From: an uncultured Lachnospiraceae bacterium
GTDB lineage: Bacteria > Bacillota > Clostridia > Lachnospirales > Lachnospiraceae
Assembly: GCA_947630805.1 (NCBI GenBank)
Contig: CANRIV010000002.1
Location: 124,001 to 188,000 of the forward strand
DNA length: 64,000 nt
Reading direction: 5' to 3'
Part shown: piece after piece, positions 37,275-45,314 of the stretch
Numbering within the stretch: the stretch's first letter is position 1
Layout: the number at the start of each line of letters is the position of its first letter
Position numbers and translations under genes: made by a program
Notes under the pieces: generated by a model
The model's input: the letters and a program-made list of their open reading frames with translations, nothing else
Told to the model about the DNA's origin: nothing
Databases searched by the model: none

Positions 37275-37517
37275 ATGACAATTGATACAAATACAATGGT
37301 TTCCATTACAGAGGCAAATCAGAATTTTTCTAAAGTAGCAAGATTAGTTGATGAGCATGGTACAGCGGTTATACTAAAAAACAATGTTCCAAGATATCTT
37401 GTGATTGATTTTAGTAGGGCTGAAGAGGATTCTGTTGCTTCCGATGAAGATGTTTTAAGCATTTCAAAAAGGCTGATAGCACAGAATAGAAAAGCGTATG
37501 AGGTGCTTGCCAAATGA
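37275..37517 (+). CDS. Phd/YefM family antitoxin
   Basis: 80 residues: VSITEANQNFSKVARLVDEHG followed by AVILKNNVPRYLVIDF is the Phd/YefM DNA-binding fold; the C-terminal helices would wrap the toxin. Its stop overlaps the toxin start by 4 bp (ATGA), typical of translationally coupled toxin-antitoxin genes. Such antitoxins repress their own promoter, with the toxin as corepressor. Confidence 0.9.
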   Translation: MTIDTNTMVSITEANQNFSKVARLVDEHGTAVILKNNVPRYLVIDFSRAEEDSVASDEDVLSISKRLIAQNRKAYEVLAK

Positions 37518-37891
37518 TAAAACTTACAAAAGAACAGGTGTTGATGTTGCATTCACAATTGATTGATGCTACCGGTGGCAGTGATGGAATTAGAGATGTG
37601 GGGTTACTTGAATCAGCATTGAAAAGTCCATTTCAGTCTTATGGTGGAGAAGAAATATATCCAAGCATTCAGGCAAAGGCAGCGAGGCTCTGTTATGGTT
37701 TAGTAAAAAATCATGCAATGGTAGATGGCAATAAAAGAATAGGTGCTCATGCAATGTTGGTTTTTCTAGCAATCAATGGATATGAATTAGAGTATACACA
37801 AGATGAATTGTCGAATTTGATTCTTGATGTGGCATCAGATGAGGCAGACTATGAGGACATATTGCAATGGCTGTTGGAACATCAATTATAA
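37514..37891 (+). CDS. Doc family (Fic-fold) death-on-curing toxin
   Basis: 125 residues. The Fic/Doc core motif is HAMVDGNKRIG (His67, Asp71, Asn73, Lys74, Arg75), close to the Doc form H-x-F-x-D-x-N-K-R; residues ATGGSDGIRDVGLLESAL form the usual N-terminal stretch. Doc toxins phosphorylate EF-Tu; that activity is known for the P1 family and inferred here. The cassette lies directly after tsf, the gene of the EF-Tu partner, perhaps by chance. Confidence 0.9.
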   Translation: MIKLTKEQVLMLHSQLIDATGGSDGIRDVGLLESALKSPFQSYGGEEIYPSIQAKAARLCYGLVKNHAMVDGNKRIGAHAMLVFLAINGYELEYTQDELSNLILDVASDEADYEDILQWLLEHQL

Positions 37892-38063
37892 TTTTGACCA
37901 ATTATCAATCAGCCTGACCAACTTTTCTATTTGACCAATTTTGATAGAAGAATACGGATGAAAAATAGAATAAATATTCCTGGCCAATTGAAAAGTTGGT
38001 TAAAGAATTTTTAAAGGTCCCATAAGCACCATAAATAAAGCGTTTTATGAAAAGTTCGCATAC
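37892..38063 (+). other. noncoding stretch with TGACCAA repeats and an inverted repeat
   Basis: No gene seen. Three copies of TGACCAA occur at about 37,895, 37,915 and 37,932. GACCAACTTTTC (37,916-37,927) is the exact inverse of GAAAAGTTGGTT... at 37,990-38,001 apart from the final bases. This may be leftover from an element end. Confidence 0.4.
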
Positions 38064-38140
38064 CAGATGAAATAAATCATCACATATAAGGAACTGATAG
38101 AAACGCTGGAAACATCAATGTTCCCAGCGTTTTTTCGATT
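38064..38140 (+). repeat. 77-bp direct repeat, copy 2
   Basis: Repeats positions 36,950-37,026, including the end of the tsf coding sequence and the terminator, with 75 of 77 bases identical. It closes a 1,114-bp unit holding phd/doc. Confidence 0.9.
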
Positions 38141-38155
38141 TTGGAGATATTATAA

Positions 38156-38314
38156 TTTATCGCAAAATATCGTAAAGAAATTATCCAATTCATCATTGAA
38201 ATAGGGGAATTATCTGATAATATTGGTTTAGATACTGCTTTTGATGAAATAAAGTTGGATTCTATAGAATTTGTTATCATTATTATTGAAGTTGAAACAA
38301 ATTACAAAATGTAA
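38156..38314 (+). pseudogene. acyl carrier protein remnant
   Basis: An open frame of 52 codons without a start codon (a stop precedes it at 38,153). The peptide reads YRKEIIQFIIEIGELSDNI, then DEIKLDSIEFVIIIIEVE. LDSIEF with the following hydrophobic helix is the phosphopantetheine attachment site of acyl carrier proteins (Ser36 in this frame). The protein stops about 13 residues after that serine, so roughly the last 30 residues of an ACP are missing. It is probably a broken gene, cut near the repeat junction. It lies 57 bp before an ABC exporter, suggesting a former biosynthetic operon. Confidence 0.7.
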
Positions 38315-38371
38315 TTAAAAGTTTGTGTGGGTGAATAAATAGTATGTATATAAACTTTTGGGAGGAGATAT

Positions 38372-40387
38372 ATGAAAAAACAAAAGACATATGGGTTTTT
38401 AAGTAATTTTATTTATGCGCTAAATATTGAAAAAAAAAGTAATTTACGTCTTTTGGCAATTACTTTGATTAAACCAATTGGGGACATCGTCAGAACATTA
38501 ATGTGGACATATGCCCCTAAATTTATTTTGTCCTTTATAGAAAATGGTTTGCCTTTGGACAAAATCATAGGTTATACGATTGCAATCTGTATTGTTGCAA
38601 TGATTTTTGATTTAATCAGTACCACATGTTATAACAGCTTCGAATTTGAATATCGAAAAACGGAAGGATATGTGGAAAAGAAGAGGATGGATAAAATTTT
38701 CCATACGGATTTTAAAAATATGGAATCGCCGGACTTCTTGGATTATGCACAAAAAGCAAAAACAGCATTAATCAGAGGCAATGGGTTTCATGGCGTTTTA
38801 TACCAGAGCAGGAATTTTATAGCTCAGGGAACTTTAATGATATTGTCTGCGGCACTCATTGGGATACAAAATATTATAATGATGATACTTTTCATTATTA
38901 TTTCTTTTGGTATAGCAAAAATATCAAATTATTTTACAAGTCTTGATAAAAAGAAATTTTCAGATGCGATGGCTCCGACATGGCGTAAAATGACTTACCT
39001 TGAATCGACTTCTAAAAATTTTGATTTTGCAAAGGATATAAGACTTTTTCATATGTCAAAAGTTTTTAGAAAACAATTCGATGATGTAAATAATACCTAT
39101 GCAGATTTAGATATCAAGCATCATAACAGAATGGTTTTGTTTGGTGTGAGTGTAGAATCAGTATTGCTGATTCAAAAAGTGCTTATGTATGCTTGGCTTG
39201 TCTATAACGTAATATCAGGAAATTATCAAATATCAGATTTTGTTCTTTATGTTGGATTAGTATCTACATTTCATGACTCTGTAGGATATGTAAATTGGAT
39301 TTATTCCAGCATAAGAGGCAACTGCTTAATGATTAATGATTATAGAAATTTTGTGGATTGGCAGGAAGATAAAGAAACTGCCGATGAAACAGATGGACAT
39401 ATCACAGATATTAGTCTTGATAAGTTTGAATTCCAGTTTGAGAATGTAAGTTTTAAATATCCGGGACACGATAATTACGTTTTAAAGCATGTTAATCTTA
39501 CTATTAATAATGGAACAAAACTTGCGATTGTAGGTGTCAATGGAGCGGGAAAATCTACTTTTATAAAACTTATGATGAAATTGTATGAGCCAAATGAAGG
39601 CAGAATACTTTTAAATGGAATTGACATAAAAGAGTATAATCGGGAAGAATATTTTAAATTATTCTCTCCAGTGTTTCAGAATATAGAATGTTTTGCAATG
39701 CCGATATTCCAGAATGTTTCTTTTGCCAAAGAGGAAGATACAGATATGGATAAAGTAAATGCTGTATTGGAACAAAGCGGATTAAAAGAAAAAGTTGATT
39801 CCTATGAAAAAGGTATACATACGAATTTATTAAAGATTTTTGATAAAGAAGGCATTGATTTATCCGGCGGGGAAAAACAGAGACTCGCTATGGCGAGAGC
39901 TTTATATAAAGGTGGAGATATTGTTATTTTAGACGAGCCGACGGCTGCTCTGGATGCTTTGGCAGAAGACAAAATGTATCGGGAATTTGAAAAGATGATA
40001 CAGGGAAAAACAGCGCTATTTATCTCACACAGGCTGGGAAGCACCAGATTTTGCGATAAGATTGCAATGTTTGAGGATGGAGTGGTTGTGGAAGAAGGGA
40101 CCCATGATGAACTGATGGCTAGGAATGGAAAATATGCCTATATGTTCCGAATTCAGTCCCAGTATTATGAGGGAGACGCCAAATGCGACAGCATTTCTAA
40201 AATGGCGTCGACCGATGTGCCGCCGAGCGAAGAGAGGGGGCGTTACAAAGATGAGGTAGACGCCAAATGCGACAGCATTTCTAAAATGGCGTCGACCGAT
40301 GTGCCGCCGAGCGAAGAGAGGGGGCGTTACAAAGATAAGGGAGACGCCAAATGCGACAGTAGGGGAGGACAAGATGATGAAAAATAG
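38372..40387 (+). CDS. ABC exporter subunit A1 (fused permease-ATPase) with repeat-derived tail
   Basis: 671 residues: six-helix exporter domain (residues ~25-330), then an ATPase domain with Walker A GVNGAGKST (~388-396), signature LSGGEKQR (~496), Walker B VILDEPTAALD and H-loop ISHR. Followed with a 14-bp overlap by a partner of the same type, so a heterodimeric exporter is expected. Residues 602-671 are not part of the fold: they are two 28-residue repeats (each beginning DAKCDSISKMASTDVPPSEE) plus a partial one, encoded by an 84-bp tandem repeat. The paralogue at 55,021 ends without this tail. Substrate unknown. Confidence 0.92.
   Translation: MKKQKTYGFLSNFIYALNIEKKSNLRLLAITLIKPIGDIVRTLMWTYAPKFILSFIENGLPLDKIIGYTIAICIVAMIFDLISTTCYNSFEFEYRKTEGYVEKKRMDKIFHTDFKNMESPDFLDYAQKAKTALIRGNGFHGVLYQSRNFIAQGTLMILSAALIGIQNIIMMILFIIISFGIAKISNYFTSLDKKKFSDAMAPTWRKMTYLESTSKNFDFAKDIRLFHMSKVFRKQFDDVNNTYADLDIKHHNRMVLFGVSVESVLLIQKVLMYAWLVYNVISGNYQISDFVLYVGLVSTFHDSVGYVNWIYSSIRGNCLMINDYRNFVDWQEDKETADETDGHITDISLDKFEFQFENVSFKYPGHDNYVLKHVNLTINNGTKLAIVGVNGAGKSTFIKLMMKLYEPNEGRILLNGIDIKEYNREEYFKLFSPVFQNIECFAMPIFQNVSFAKEEDTDMDKVNAVLEQSGLKEKVDSYEKGIHTNLLKIFDKEGIDLSGGEKQRLAMARALYKGGDIVILDEPTAALDALAEDKMYREFEKMIQGKTALFISHRLGSTRFCDKIAMFEDGVVVEEGTHDELMARNGKYAYMFRIQSQYYEGDAKCDSISKMASTDVPPSEERGRYKDEVDAKCDSISKMASTDVPPSEERGRYKDKGDAKCDSRGGQDDEK
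40175..40360 (+). repeat. 84-bp tandem repeat inserted at the end of the exporter gene
   Basis: Two units (40,175-40,258 and 40,259-40,342; 82 of 84 bases equal) and a third partial copy of about 17 bp. Each unit is exactly 28 codons and keeps the frame. It is far richer in G+C than its surroundings. GACGCCA pairs with TGGCGTC within the unit, enclosing AAATG/CATTT, so it can fold. Confidence 0.9.
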
Positions 40388-42173
40388 AAAAGATATCATT
40401 CGTTGCTTGAAATTCTTTGGAAAATTTGCTTGGAAGACCAACAAAAATTATTTTTTATTACTTACTATAAGTATCATTATAAATTCTATTTCACCATTTA
40501 TTTCTATTGTTGGCTCGAGATACTTAATTGACGAAATAGCGGAGCCATCGAAAAGAAATTTAGGAGTAGTGATTTTTTGGATTGCATTTATATGTCTTGG
40601 CATCTTTATAAGTCAAATTATAAAGAAAATTACTGATGAGCATATTGGAAATATATGTGCCAGGTACGATAGGGCGTTAAAAACCAATTTATGTATGAAC
40701 TGCATCAATATGAAATTTAAATATACTGAAGATACAGATGTGTTAGACACGATAAAGAACGCTGAAAGAGCGCTGAATGAAACCGGACAGGTAAATGGTC
40801 TTATTACATCTTTATCAAATATCATTTCAAATGTTTTCGTTGCATTGGGAGTAGTGACTTTAGTTTGTACTAGAATTCCCTGGTTATTGATTCCGGTCAT
40901 TATTTCTTTTGCTGCAAATTCTTTTATAACTTCCAGAGTCAATAAAGGAAGACGAGACTTTTTTGACGATATGAGCCATATAGAAAGAGGCAGTTCCTAT
41001 TATAATACGGAACTACAAGAGCCAAGATATGGAAAAGATATTCGTTTATATGAAGCATCACAAATTTTTGAAAATAAATATGATGAATATGTTGATAAAA
41101 CCTACAGAACAAGTAAAAAATATCATACCAGATTTAATAAATATTGGTCATTAGATTCCGTATTATATACTATTTGCGACAGTGCAATATATATACTATT
41201 GGCTGTGAATATTTTCAAAAAGGTTATTACGATTGGTGAATTTTCAAGCTTATTCCAAGCCACCTCCAGATTTAGCGGAGCGATAAGACAAATTGTAAAT
41301 TCTTATTTAGAAGTAACGTATACTGCATCGGTATTAAAGTACTACATTGATTTTGTTGAAGATTTTAATGGCGAAAACAACAGATTGCCGGACTTGATTG
41401 ATAACGAAGAAAAAGTGACAGAACAAGCCTGTGAAATTGAATTCAAAAATGTCAGCTTTAAATATCCAAATACAGATAGGTACATATTAAACAATATATC
41501 TGTAAAAGTTAAGGCTGGTGAACATATGGCAATTGTAGGTCAAAATGGTGCAGGTAAAACTACATTTATTAAACTTCTTTGTCATTTATATGACAATTAT
41601 GAAGGTAAAATTTTGATAAATGGGAAAGAAGCCGGAGAATATAACTTTGTAGAATATATGAGAATGTTATCCGTTGTGTTTCAGGATTTTAGACTTTTTG
41701 CTTTTACGCTCAAAGAAAATGTAACTGCATTTGATGAGAAAAATATTGACCTAAAAGAAATATATAAGATTGCAGGGATTGACCAATGGATTGAAAGTCT
41801 TGATGAAGAAGACCAGACATATATTTATAAGATGTTTGTGGAAAATGGGATTGAGCCATCTGGCGGTGAAGGTCAAAAACTTGCCATTGCCAGAGCATTG
41901 TATAAAAATGCTCCAATTGTAGTATTGGATGAACCAACAGCTGCTCTTGATCCGATTTCTGAATATGAGATTTATAAAAACTTTGATCAATTGGTACATG
42001 GTAAAACGGCAATATATATTTCACACAGATTATCTTCCTGTAGATTCTGTGACAGAATTATTGTATTTAATAATGGTTTGATTGAAGAAGAGGGAAACCA
42101 TGAGGAATTAATGAAAAATACCAGTGGCTTATACTATCATATGTATAGCACACAGGCGAAGCATTATAAGTAA
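40374..42173 (+). CDS. ABC exporter subunit B1 (fused permease-ATPase)
   Basis: 599 residues: exporter transmembrane domain, then Walker A GQNGAGKTT (~389), Walker B VVLDEPTAALD and ISHRLSS. The signature is PSGGEGQK where subunit A1 has LSGGEKQR, so the two ATP sites of the heterodimer would differ. Start at ATG 40,374 follows GGGGAGGAC; an in-frame ATG at 40,299 lies inside the repeat insertion. It overlaps the end of subunit A1 by 14 bp, the same overlap as in the second exporter pair. Confidence 0.92.
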   Translation: MMKNRKDIIRCLKFFGKFAWKTNKNYFLLLTISIIINSISPFISIVGSRYLIDEIAEPSKRNLGVVIFWIAFICLGIFISQIIKKITDEHIGNICARYDRALKTNLCMNCINMKFKYTEDTDVLDTIKNAERALNETGQVNGLITSLSNIISNVFVALGVVTLVCTRIPWLLIPVIISFAANSFITSRVNKGRRDFFDDMSHIERGSSYYNTELQEPRYGKDIRLYEASQIFENKYDEYVDKTYRTSKKYHTRFNKYWSLDSVLYTICDSAIYILLAVNIFKKVITIGEFSSLFQATSRFSGAIRQIVNSYLEVTYTASVLKYYIDFVEDFNGENNRLPDLIDNEEKVTEQACEIEFKNVSFKYPNTDRYILNNISVKVKAGEHMAIVGQNGAGKTTFIKLLCHLYDNYEGKILINGKEAGEYNFVEYMRMLSVVFQDFRLFAFTLKENVTAFDEKNIDLKEIYKIAGIDQWIESLDEEDQTYIYKMFVENGIEPSGGEGQKLAIARALYKNAPIVVLDEPTAALDPISEYEIYKNFDQLVHGKTAIYISHRLSSCRFCDRIIVFNNGLIEEEGNHEELMKNTSGLYYHMYSTQAKHYK

Positions 42174-42332
42174 TTTATAAAAACATTCATAGGAACAAAA
42201 TTTTTGTGGAAATACCCTTTTTTACGTTTTGAAAAGAGAAAATGATGATTGCAGGAAGTACGGATTTTTAAAAAAATGAAGATTCAAAGGGTACATCAAT
42301 ATAAAATTGCAATAAAAAAAGGAAGTGAAAAT

Positions 42333-43070
42333 ATGCCAAGTTCAATGGAAGATTACAGAAATATGATAGAACAGCCTTGGGGTAAAATGTTCTATGATAT
42401 GATTTACAGACAACTACATTTATCCAATAAAAAGAGATTAAAAGTTCTTGATTACGGCGCAGGTTTCTGTGTGAGCGCAGATTACTATGGAAAACACCAT
42501 GACGTAACAGCCATAGAGCCGGATACGAAAATGATTCATCTCAGAATTGACCACGGAAATTACGAATTGATTTGCGGAAGTTTGGAAAAATTAAAAGCGA
42601 TGAAAGATAATACATATGACATTATTTTTTGCCATAATGTATTGGAATATGTCGAAGATAAAGAAGCGGTGCTGAGTGAACTTTCCAGAGTATTAAAACA
42701 GGACGGATTATTGTCTGTGGTTAAGCATAATCTTGGCGGAAGAATTTTGGCATATGCAGTTTTTGACAATGACCCGGGCGCAGCAATAGAGATTCTTTCC
42801 AATGGGGACAATGGAAACAATTTATTTGGCGGCAGACATACCTATTCCAATCAATATCTGATTGAAGTAAATCAGAACAACGGACTGGTGCTAAACCATA
42901 TCTATGGAATCAGGACCTTTTTTGGTTTATCCAAAGATTTTGAGGCAAAGCGTTCCAAAACATGGTATTCTGATATGCTTGAACTGGAAATGAAAGTCTG
43001 CGATATGGAGCAATATAAAGGTATTTCGTTTTTTCATCATTTGATATTTACAAAAAAGACAGCCGATTAA
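42333..43070 (+). CDS. class I SAM-dependent methyltransferase
   Basis: 245 residues. SAM-binding motif I is VLDYGAGFCVSADYYG; motif II/III are TAIEPD and DIIFCHNVLEYVEDKEAV. It resembles small-molecule (UbiE/SmtA-like) methyltransferases rather than RNA or DNA enzymes; the target is unknown. Start at 42,333 follows AAAGGAAGTG. Located 160 bp after the exporter pair; with the acyl-carrier remnant it suggests a partial biosynthetic locus. An in-frame start at 42,249 adds a basic, unconserved stretch. Confidence 0.82.
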   Translation: MPSSMEDYRNMIEQPWGKMFYDMIYRQLHLSNKKRLKVLDYGAGFCVSADYYGKHHDVTAIEPDTKMIHLRIDHGNYELICGSLEKLKAMKDNTYDIIFCHNVLEYVEDKEAVLSELSRVLKQDGLLSVVKHNLGGRILAYAVFDNDPGAAIEILSNGDNGNNLFGGRHTYSNQYLIEVNQNNGLVLNHIYGIRTFFGLSKDFEAKRSKTWYSDMLELEMKVCDMEQYKGISFFHHLIFTKKTAD

Positions 43071-43267
43071 GAGCAGTCGGATATATTGAGCTTAGATAAG
43101 ATTTTATGAAATATGAAATGTATTCTCTGATTATCCTGAAAAGAAAATTTGCTGTCAAATGATTAAATCCCTATGTGAGGCAGAAAGCAGAACTATGGAA
43201 GAATTTTCGAACTGCCAAAGAATGAGAAAAAATACAAAAATATGGATTTAGACAGGGGTATACCAAA

Positions 43268-43786
43268 ATGAAATTTTCTTACAAAAGAATTTTAATTATC
43301 GGATGTGGAGGAGCTGGGAAAAGCACTCTTGCACAAAAAATAGGAAAAGCTTTTTCGATACCAGTGATTCATTTGGATAAACTATATTGGCTGCCAGGTT
43401 GGGTGCACCGGACCAATGAAGATTTTGAGTGTTTGCTTGAGATAGAATTGAAAAAATCTGCATGGATTATTGATGGAAACTATCAACGAACTTTTGCAGA
43501 GAGGCTTTTGTATGCAGATTTTTGTATCTTTCTTGATATAGATACTGAAATATGTTTGAAAAGTGCATATGCCCGGGCAGAAGAATATCATGGCAGAACA
43601 CGTCCGGATATGACGGAAGGCTGTGAAGAAATTGTCCGCCCGGATTTTGAGGATTGGATTCGTCATTATCAGGAAAATGCAAGACCTGAAATGATGCGTA
43701 TTTTAGAAAAAAGTAAAGTCCCTTATCAAATCTTTACAACGAGACAAGAATCAGAACAGTGGATAAAAGAGTTACAGAGTGTATGA
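43268..43786 (+). CDS. FlaR-like P-loop kinase-type protein
   Basis: 172 residues. Walker A GCGGAGKST (residues ~10-18), HLDKLYWLPGW, WIIDGNYQRTF and the DFCIFLDID strand follow the pattern of proteins called DNA topology modulation protein FlaR, adenylate kinase-like P-loop proteins of unknown substrate. The Walker A has Cys-Gly-Gly rather than the usual GPPG. Preceded by 197 bp without a recognisable gene and followed by a strong palindrome. Confidence 0.85.
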   Translation: MKFSYKRILIIGCGGAGKSTLAQKIGKAFSIPVIHLDKLYWLPGWVHRTNEDFECLLEIELKKSAWIIDGNYQRTFAERLLYADFCIFLDIDTEICLKSAYARAEEYHGRTRPDMTEGCEEIVRPDFEDWIRHYQENARPEMMRILEKSKVPYQIFTTRQESEQWIKELQSV

Positions 43787-43797
43787 GATGAAACAGG

Positions 43798-43851
43798 AAA
43801 TTATGACCACCCGTTTGACGACATCGCACGTCAAACGGGTGGTCATAATTT
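43798..43851. terminator. 23-bp perfect hairpin, probable bidirectional terminator
   Basis: AAATTATGACCACCCGTTT... (43,798-43,820) is perfectly complementary to 43,829-43,851 around an 8-nt loop. Ends in AT-rich arms (ATAATTTTG) that supply U on the + strand. Unusually long and perfect for a terminator. Confidence 0.7.
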
Positions 43852-43907
43852 TGTATCAAAGCCCGCTGTTTTAGACAAAAAAATTTAAGAAATTTTTTCT
43901 TGGCATA

Positions 43908-43957
43908 TTGACACAGTGTCAGAATAGTATTATACTAATTATACTGACACAGTGTCA
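43908..43957 (+). promoter_or_regulatory. TetR-type promoter with two identical operators
   Basis: TTGACA (43,908-43,913), 17 bp, TATACT (43,931-43,936). The 13-bp palindrome TGACACAGTGTCA occurs twice, at 43,909-43,921 over the -35 and at 43,945-43,957 just after the -10, 36 bp apart. This is a classic repressor layout; the TetR gene is the second reading frame downstream. Confidence 0.85.
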
Positions 43958-43990
43958 GGAAAAATAAACAAGTTTGAAGGCAATGAAACC

Positions 43991-44203
43991 ATGAAGAAAA
44001 ATGTTGGATCATTACTTGCGCTTTACCCTATGCCGGCAACAGTTAGCGGTGAAAAATCCGATTATGTTACCTTAAAGGCCGTACTGTTTGAGTTTCCAAC
44101 TTATCAATATCTGAAAACCGGTGAAGTGATTGACAAGTGCTTTTCCTTCAAAAAAAGCACCAAAGAAATAAGGAGGTACACCTATGCCGAAAGGATCGCC
44201 TGA
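43991..44203 (+). pseudogene. flavin reductase family gene with internal deletion
   Basis: 70 codons, in frame. Residues 1-18 (KKNVGSLLALYPMPATV) match the start of flavin reductase (DIM6/NTAB, FMN-binding) proteins, and residues ~25-54 (LKAVLFEFPTYQYLKTGEV, then IDKCFSF) match their C-terminus. The middle 100 or more residues, which hold the FMN fold, are missing at about codon 18. The frame continues into the tetR ribosome binding site and overlaps tetR by 20 bp. It cannot be an active flavin reductase; it may now act only as a leader that couples translation to tetR. Confidence 0.75.
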
Positions 44204-44804
44204 ACTGACAGAGACCCGCAGGGAGGAGATTATCAATGCCTGCGAAAAACTGTATCAAACTATGAGCTTTAAGGAAATTACTATAAAAGAGATTGGGAAT
44301 GTTACCAGCTTTACCCGCACTTCCATTTACAACTATTTTCAGACGAAAGAAGAAATTTTTTTGGCTCTATTAAAACGGGAATATGAGTTGTGGATTGCCT
44401 CTCTGCGAGAAGCGATGGAGCGCACAGAGGTTATGACAAAGGACGAATTTGCTGATATGCTTGCCCGGTCTCTGGAGAAACGTGCTCAGCTTTTAAAAAT
44501 TATGTCTATGAATCATTATGATATGGAAACCGGTAGTCGCCCGGAACATCTTGCAGCGTTTAAGGTTGTGTATGGGGAATCTATCCGTACCGTGATGTCT
44601 GCTCTCAATAAATATTTCCCGGATATGGGAGTTTCTGAAAAGCAGGATTTTATTTACACATTCTTCCCATTTATGTTCGGTATCTATCCATATACTTTTG
44701 TTACAGAGAAACAGCGGACGGCAATGGAAGAAGCAGATGTCAACTATGTATTTATGACGATTTATGAGATTACGTTCAACTGCGTGAAAAGATTGTTGGA
44801 TTAA
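44184..44804 (+). CDS. TetR family transcriptional regulator
   Basis: 206 residues. N-terminal helix-turn-helix: TRREEIINACEKLYQTMSF, then ITIKEIGNVTSFTRTSIYNY and FQTKEEIFLALL, the TetR recognition pattern. Strong AAGGAGG before ATG. It likely binds the two TGACACAGTGTCA operators upstream, so it is self-repressing and controls the flavodoxin, aldo/keto reductase and later genes. The inducer is unknown; the neighbours suggest a quinone or electrophile. Confidence 0.93.
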   Translation: MPKGSPELTETRREEIINACEKLYQTMSFKEITIKEIGNVTSFTRTSIYNYFQTKEEIFLALLKREYELWIASLREAMERTEVMTKDEFADMLARSLEKRAQLLKIMSMNHYDMETGSRPEHLAAFKVVYGESIRTVMSALNKYFPDMGVSEKQDFIYTFFPFMFGIYPYTFVTEKQRTAMEEADVNYVFMTIYEITFNCVKRLLD

Positions 44805-44820
44805 TAAGGAGGTAGAATCA

Positions 44821-45303
44821 ATGAAAAGCAAAATGTTAGTAGCGTATTTTAGTGCTAGTGGGACAACGGCGCATGTTGCAAAGGAATTGGCGCAAGCGGC
44901 AGACGCAGATTTATATGAAATCAGACCGCAGGTGCCTTATACAAAAGATGATTTGAATTGGATGGATAAAAAATCCCGCAGTTCTGTTGAAATGAATGAC
45001 AAGAGCAGCCGTCCGGAACTGGCAGATAGGGACGCCGATATTGCGGCATACGACACAATTCTGTTGGGCTTTCCCATCTGGTGGTATGTAGCGCCAACGA
45101 TTATCAACAGTTTTCTGGAGAGTTACGATTTCTCTGGGAAGAAGATTATTTTATTTGCCACTTCCGGTGGCAGTGGATTCGGAAAGAGTGTGGACGGATT
45201 AAAGTCGTCTGTTTCAGCAGATACGACGATTATTGAAGGCAAAATTCTGAACGGAAAACAATCTGAAGACAGCCTCAGGACTTGGGTTAGGACAGTTCTT
45301 TAG
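44821..45303 (+). CDS. cytoplasmic flavodoxin
   Basis: 160 residues. FMN phosphate loop region VAYFSASGTTAHVAKELA, then GFPIWWYVAPTIINSFLES and FATSGGSGFGKS, the flavodoxin_4-type fold. The RSSVEMND segment is shared with the lipoprotein flavodoxin at 47,363. Starts 17 bp after tetR with an AAGGAGG site. Small flavodoxins carry electrons to reductases; the partner is not shown by sequence. Confidence 0.92.
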   Translation: MKSKMLVAYFSASGTTAHVAKELAQAADADLYEIRPQVPYTKDDLNWMDKKSRSSVEMNDKSSRPELADRDADIAAYDTILLGFPIWWYVAPTIINSFLESYDFSGKKIILFATSGGSGFGKSVDGLKSSVSADTTIIEGKILNGKQSEDSLRTWVRTVL

Positions 45304-45314
45304 GAGGTCGTAAT

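Noticed and set aside
36950..38140. Direct repeats considered as tRNA-type attachment sites of an integrative element
   Set aside because: No tRNA gene and no integrase between them; kept only as a repeat-bounded cassette.
40175..40360. Tandem repeat considered as a CRISPR array
   Set aside because: Units are contiguous with no unique spacers and are translated in frame.
43071..43267. Possible small gene between the methyltransferase and the FlaR-like gene
   Set aside because: Short frames only, none with a ribosome binding site or family pattern.
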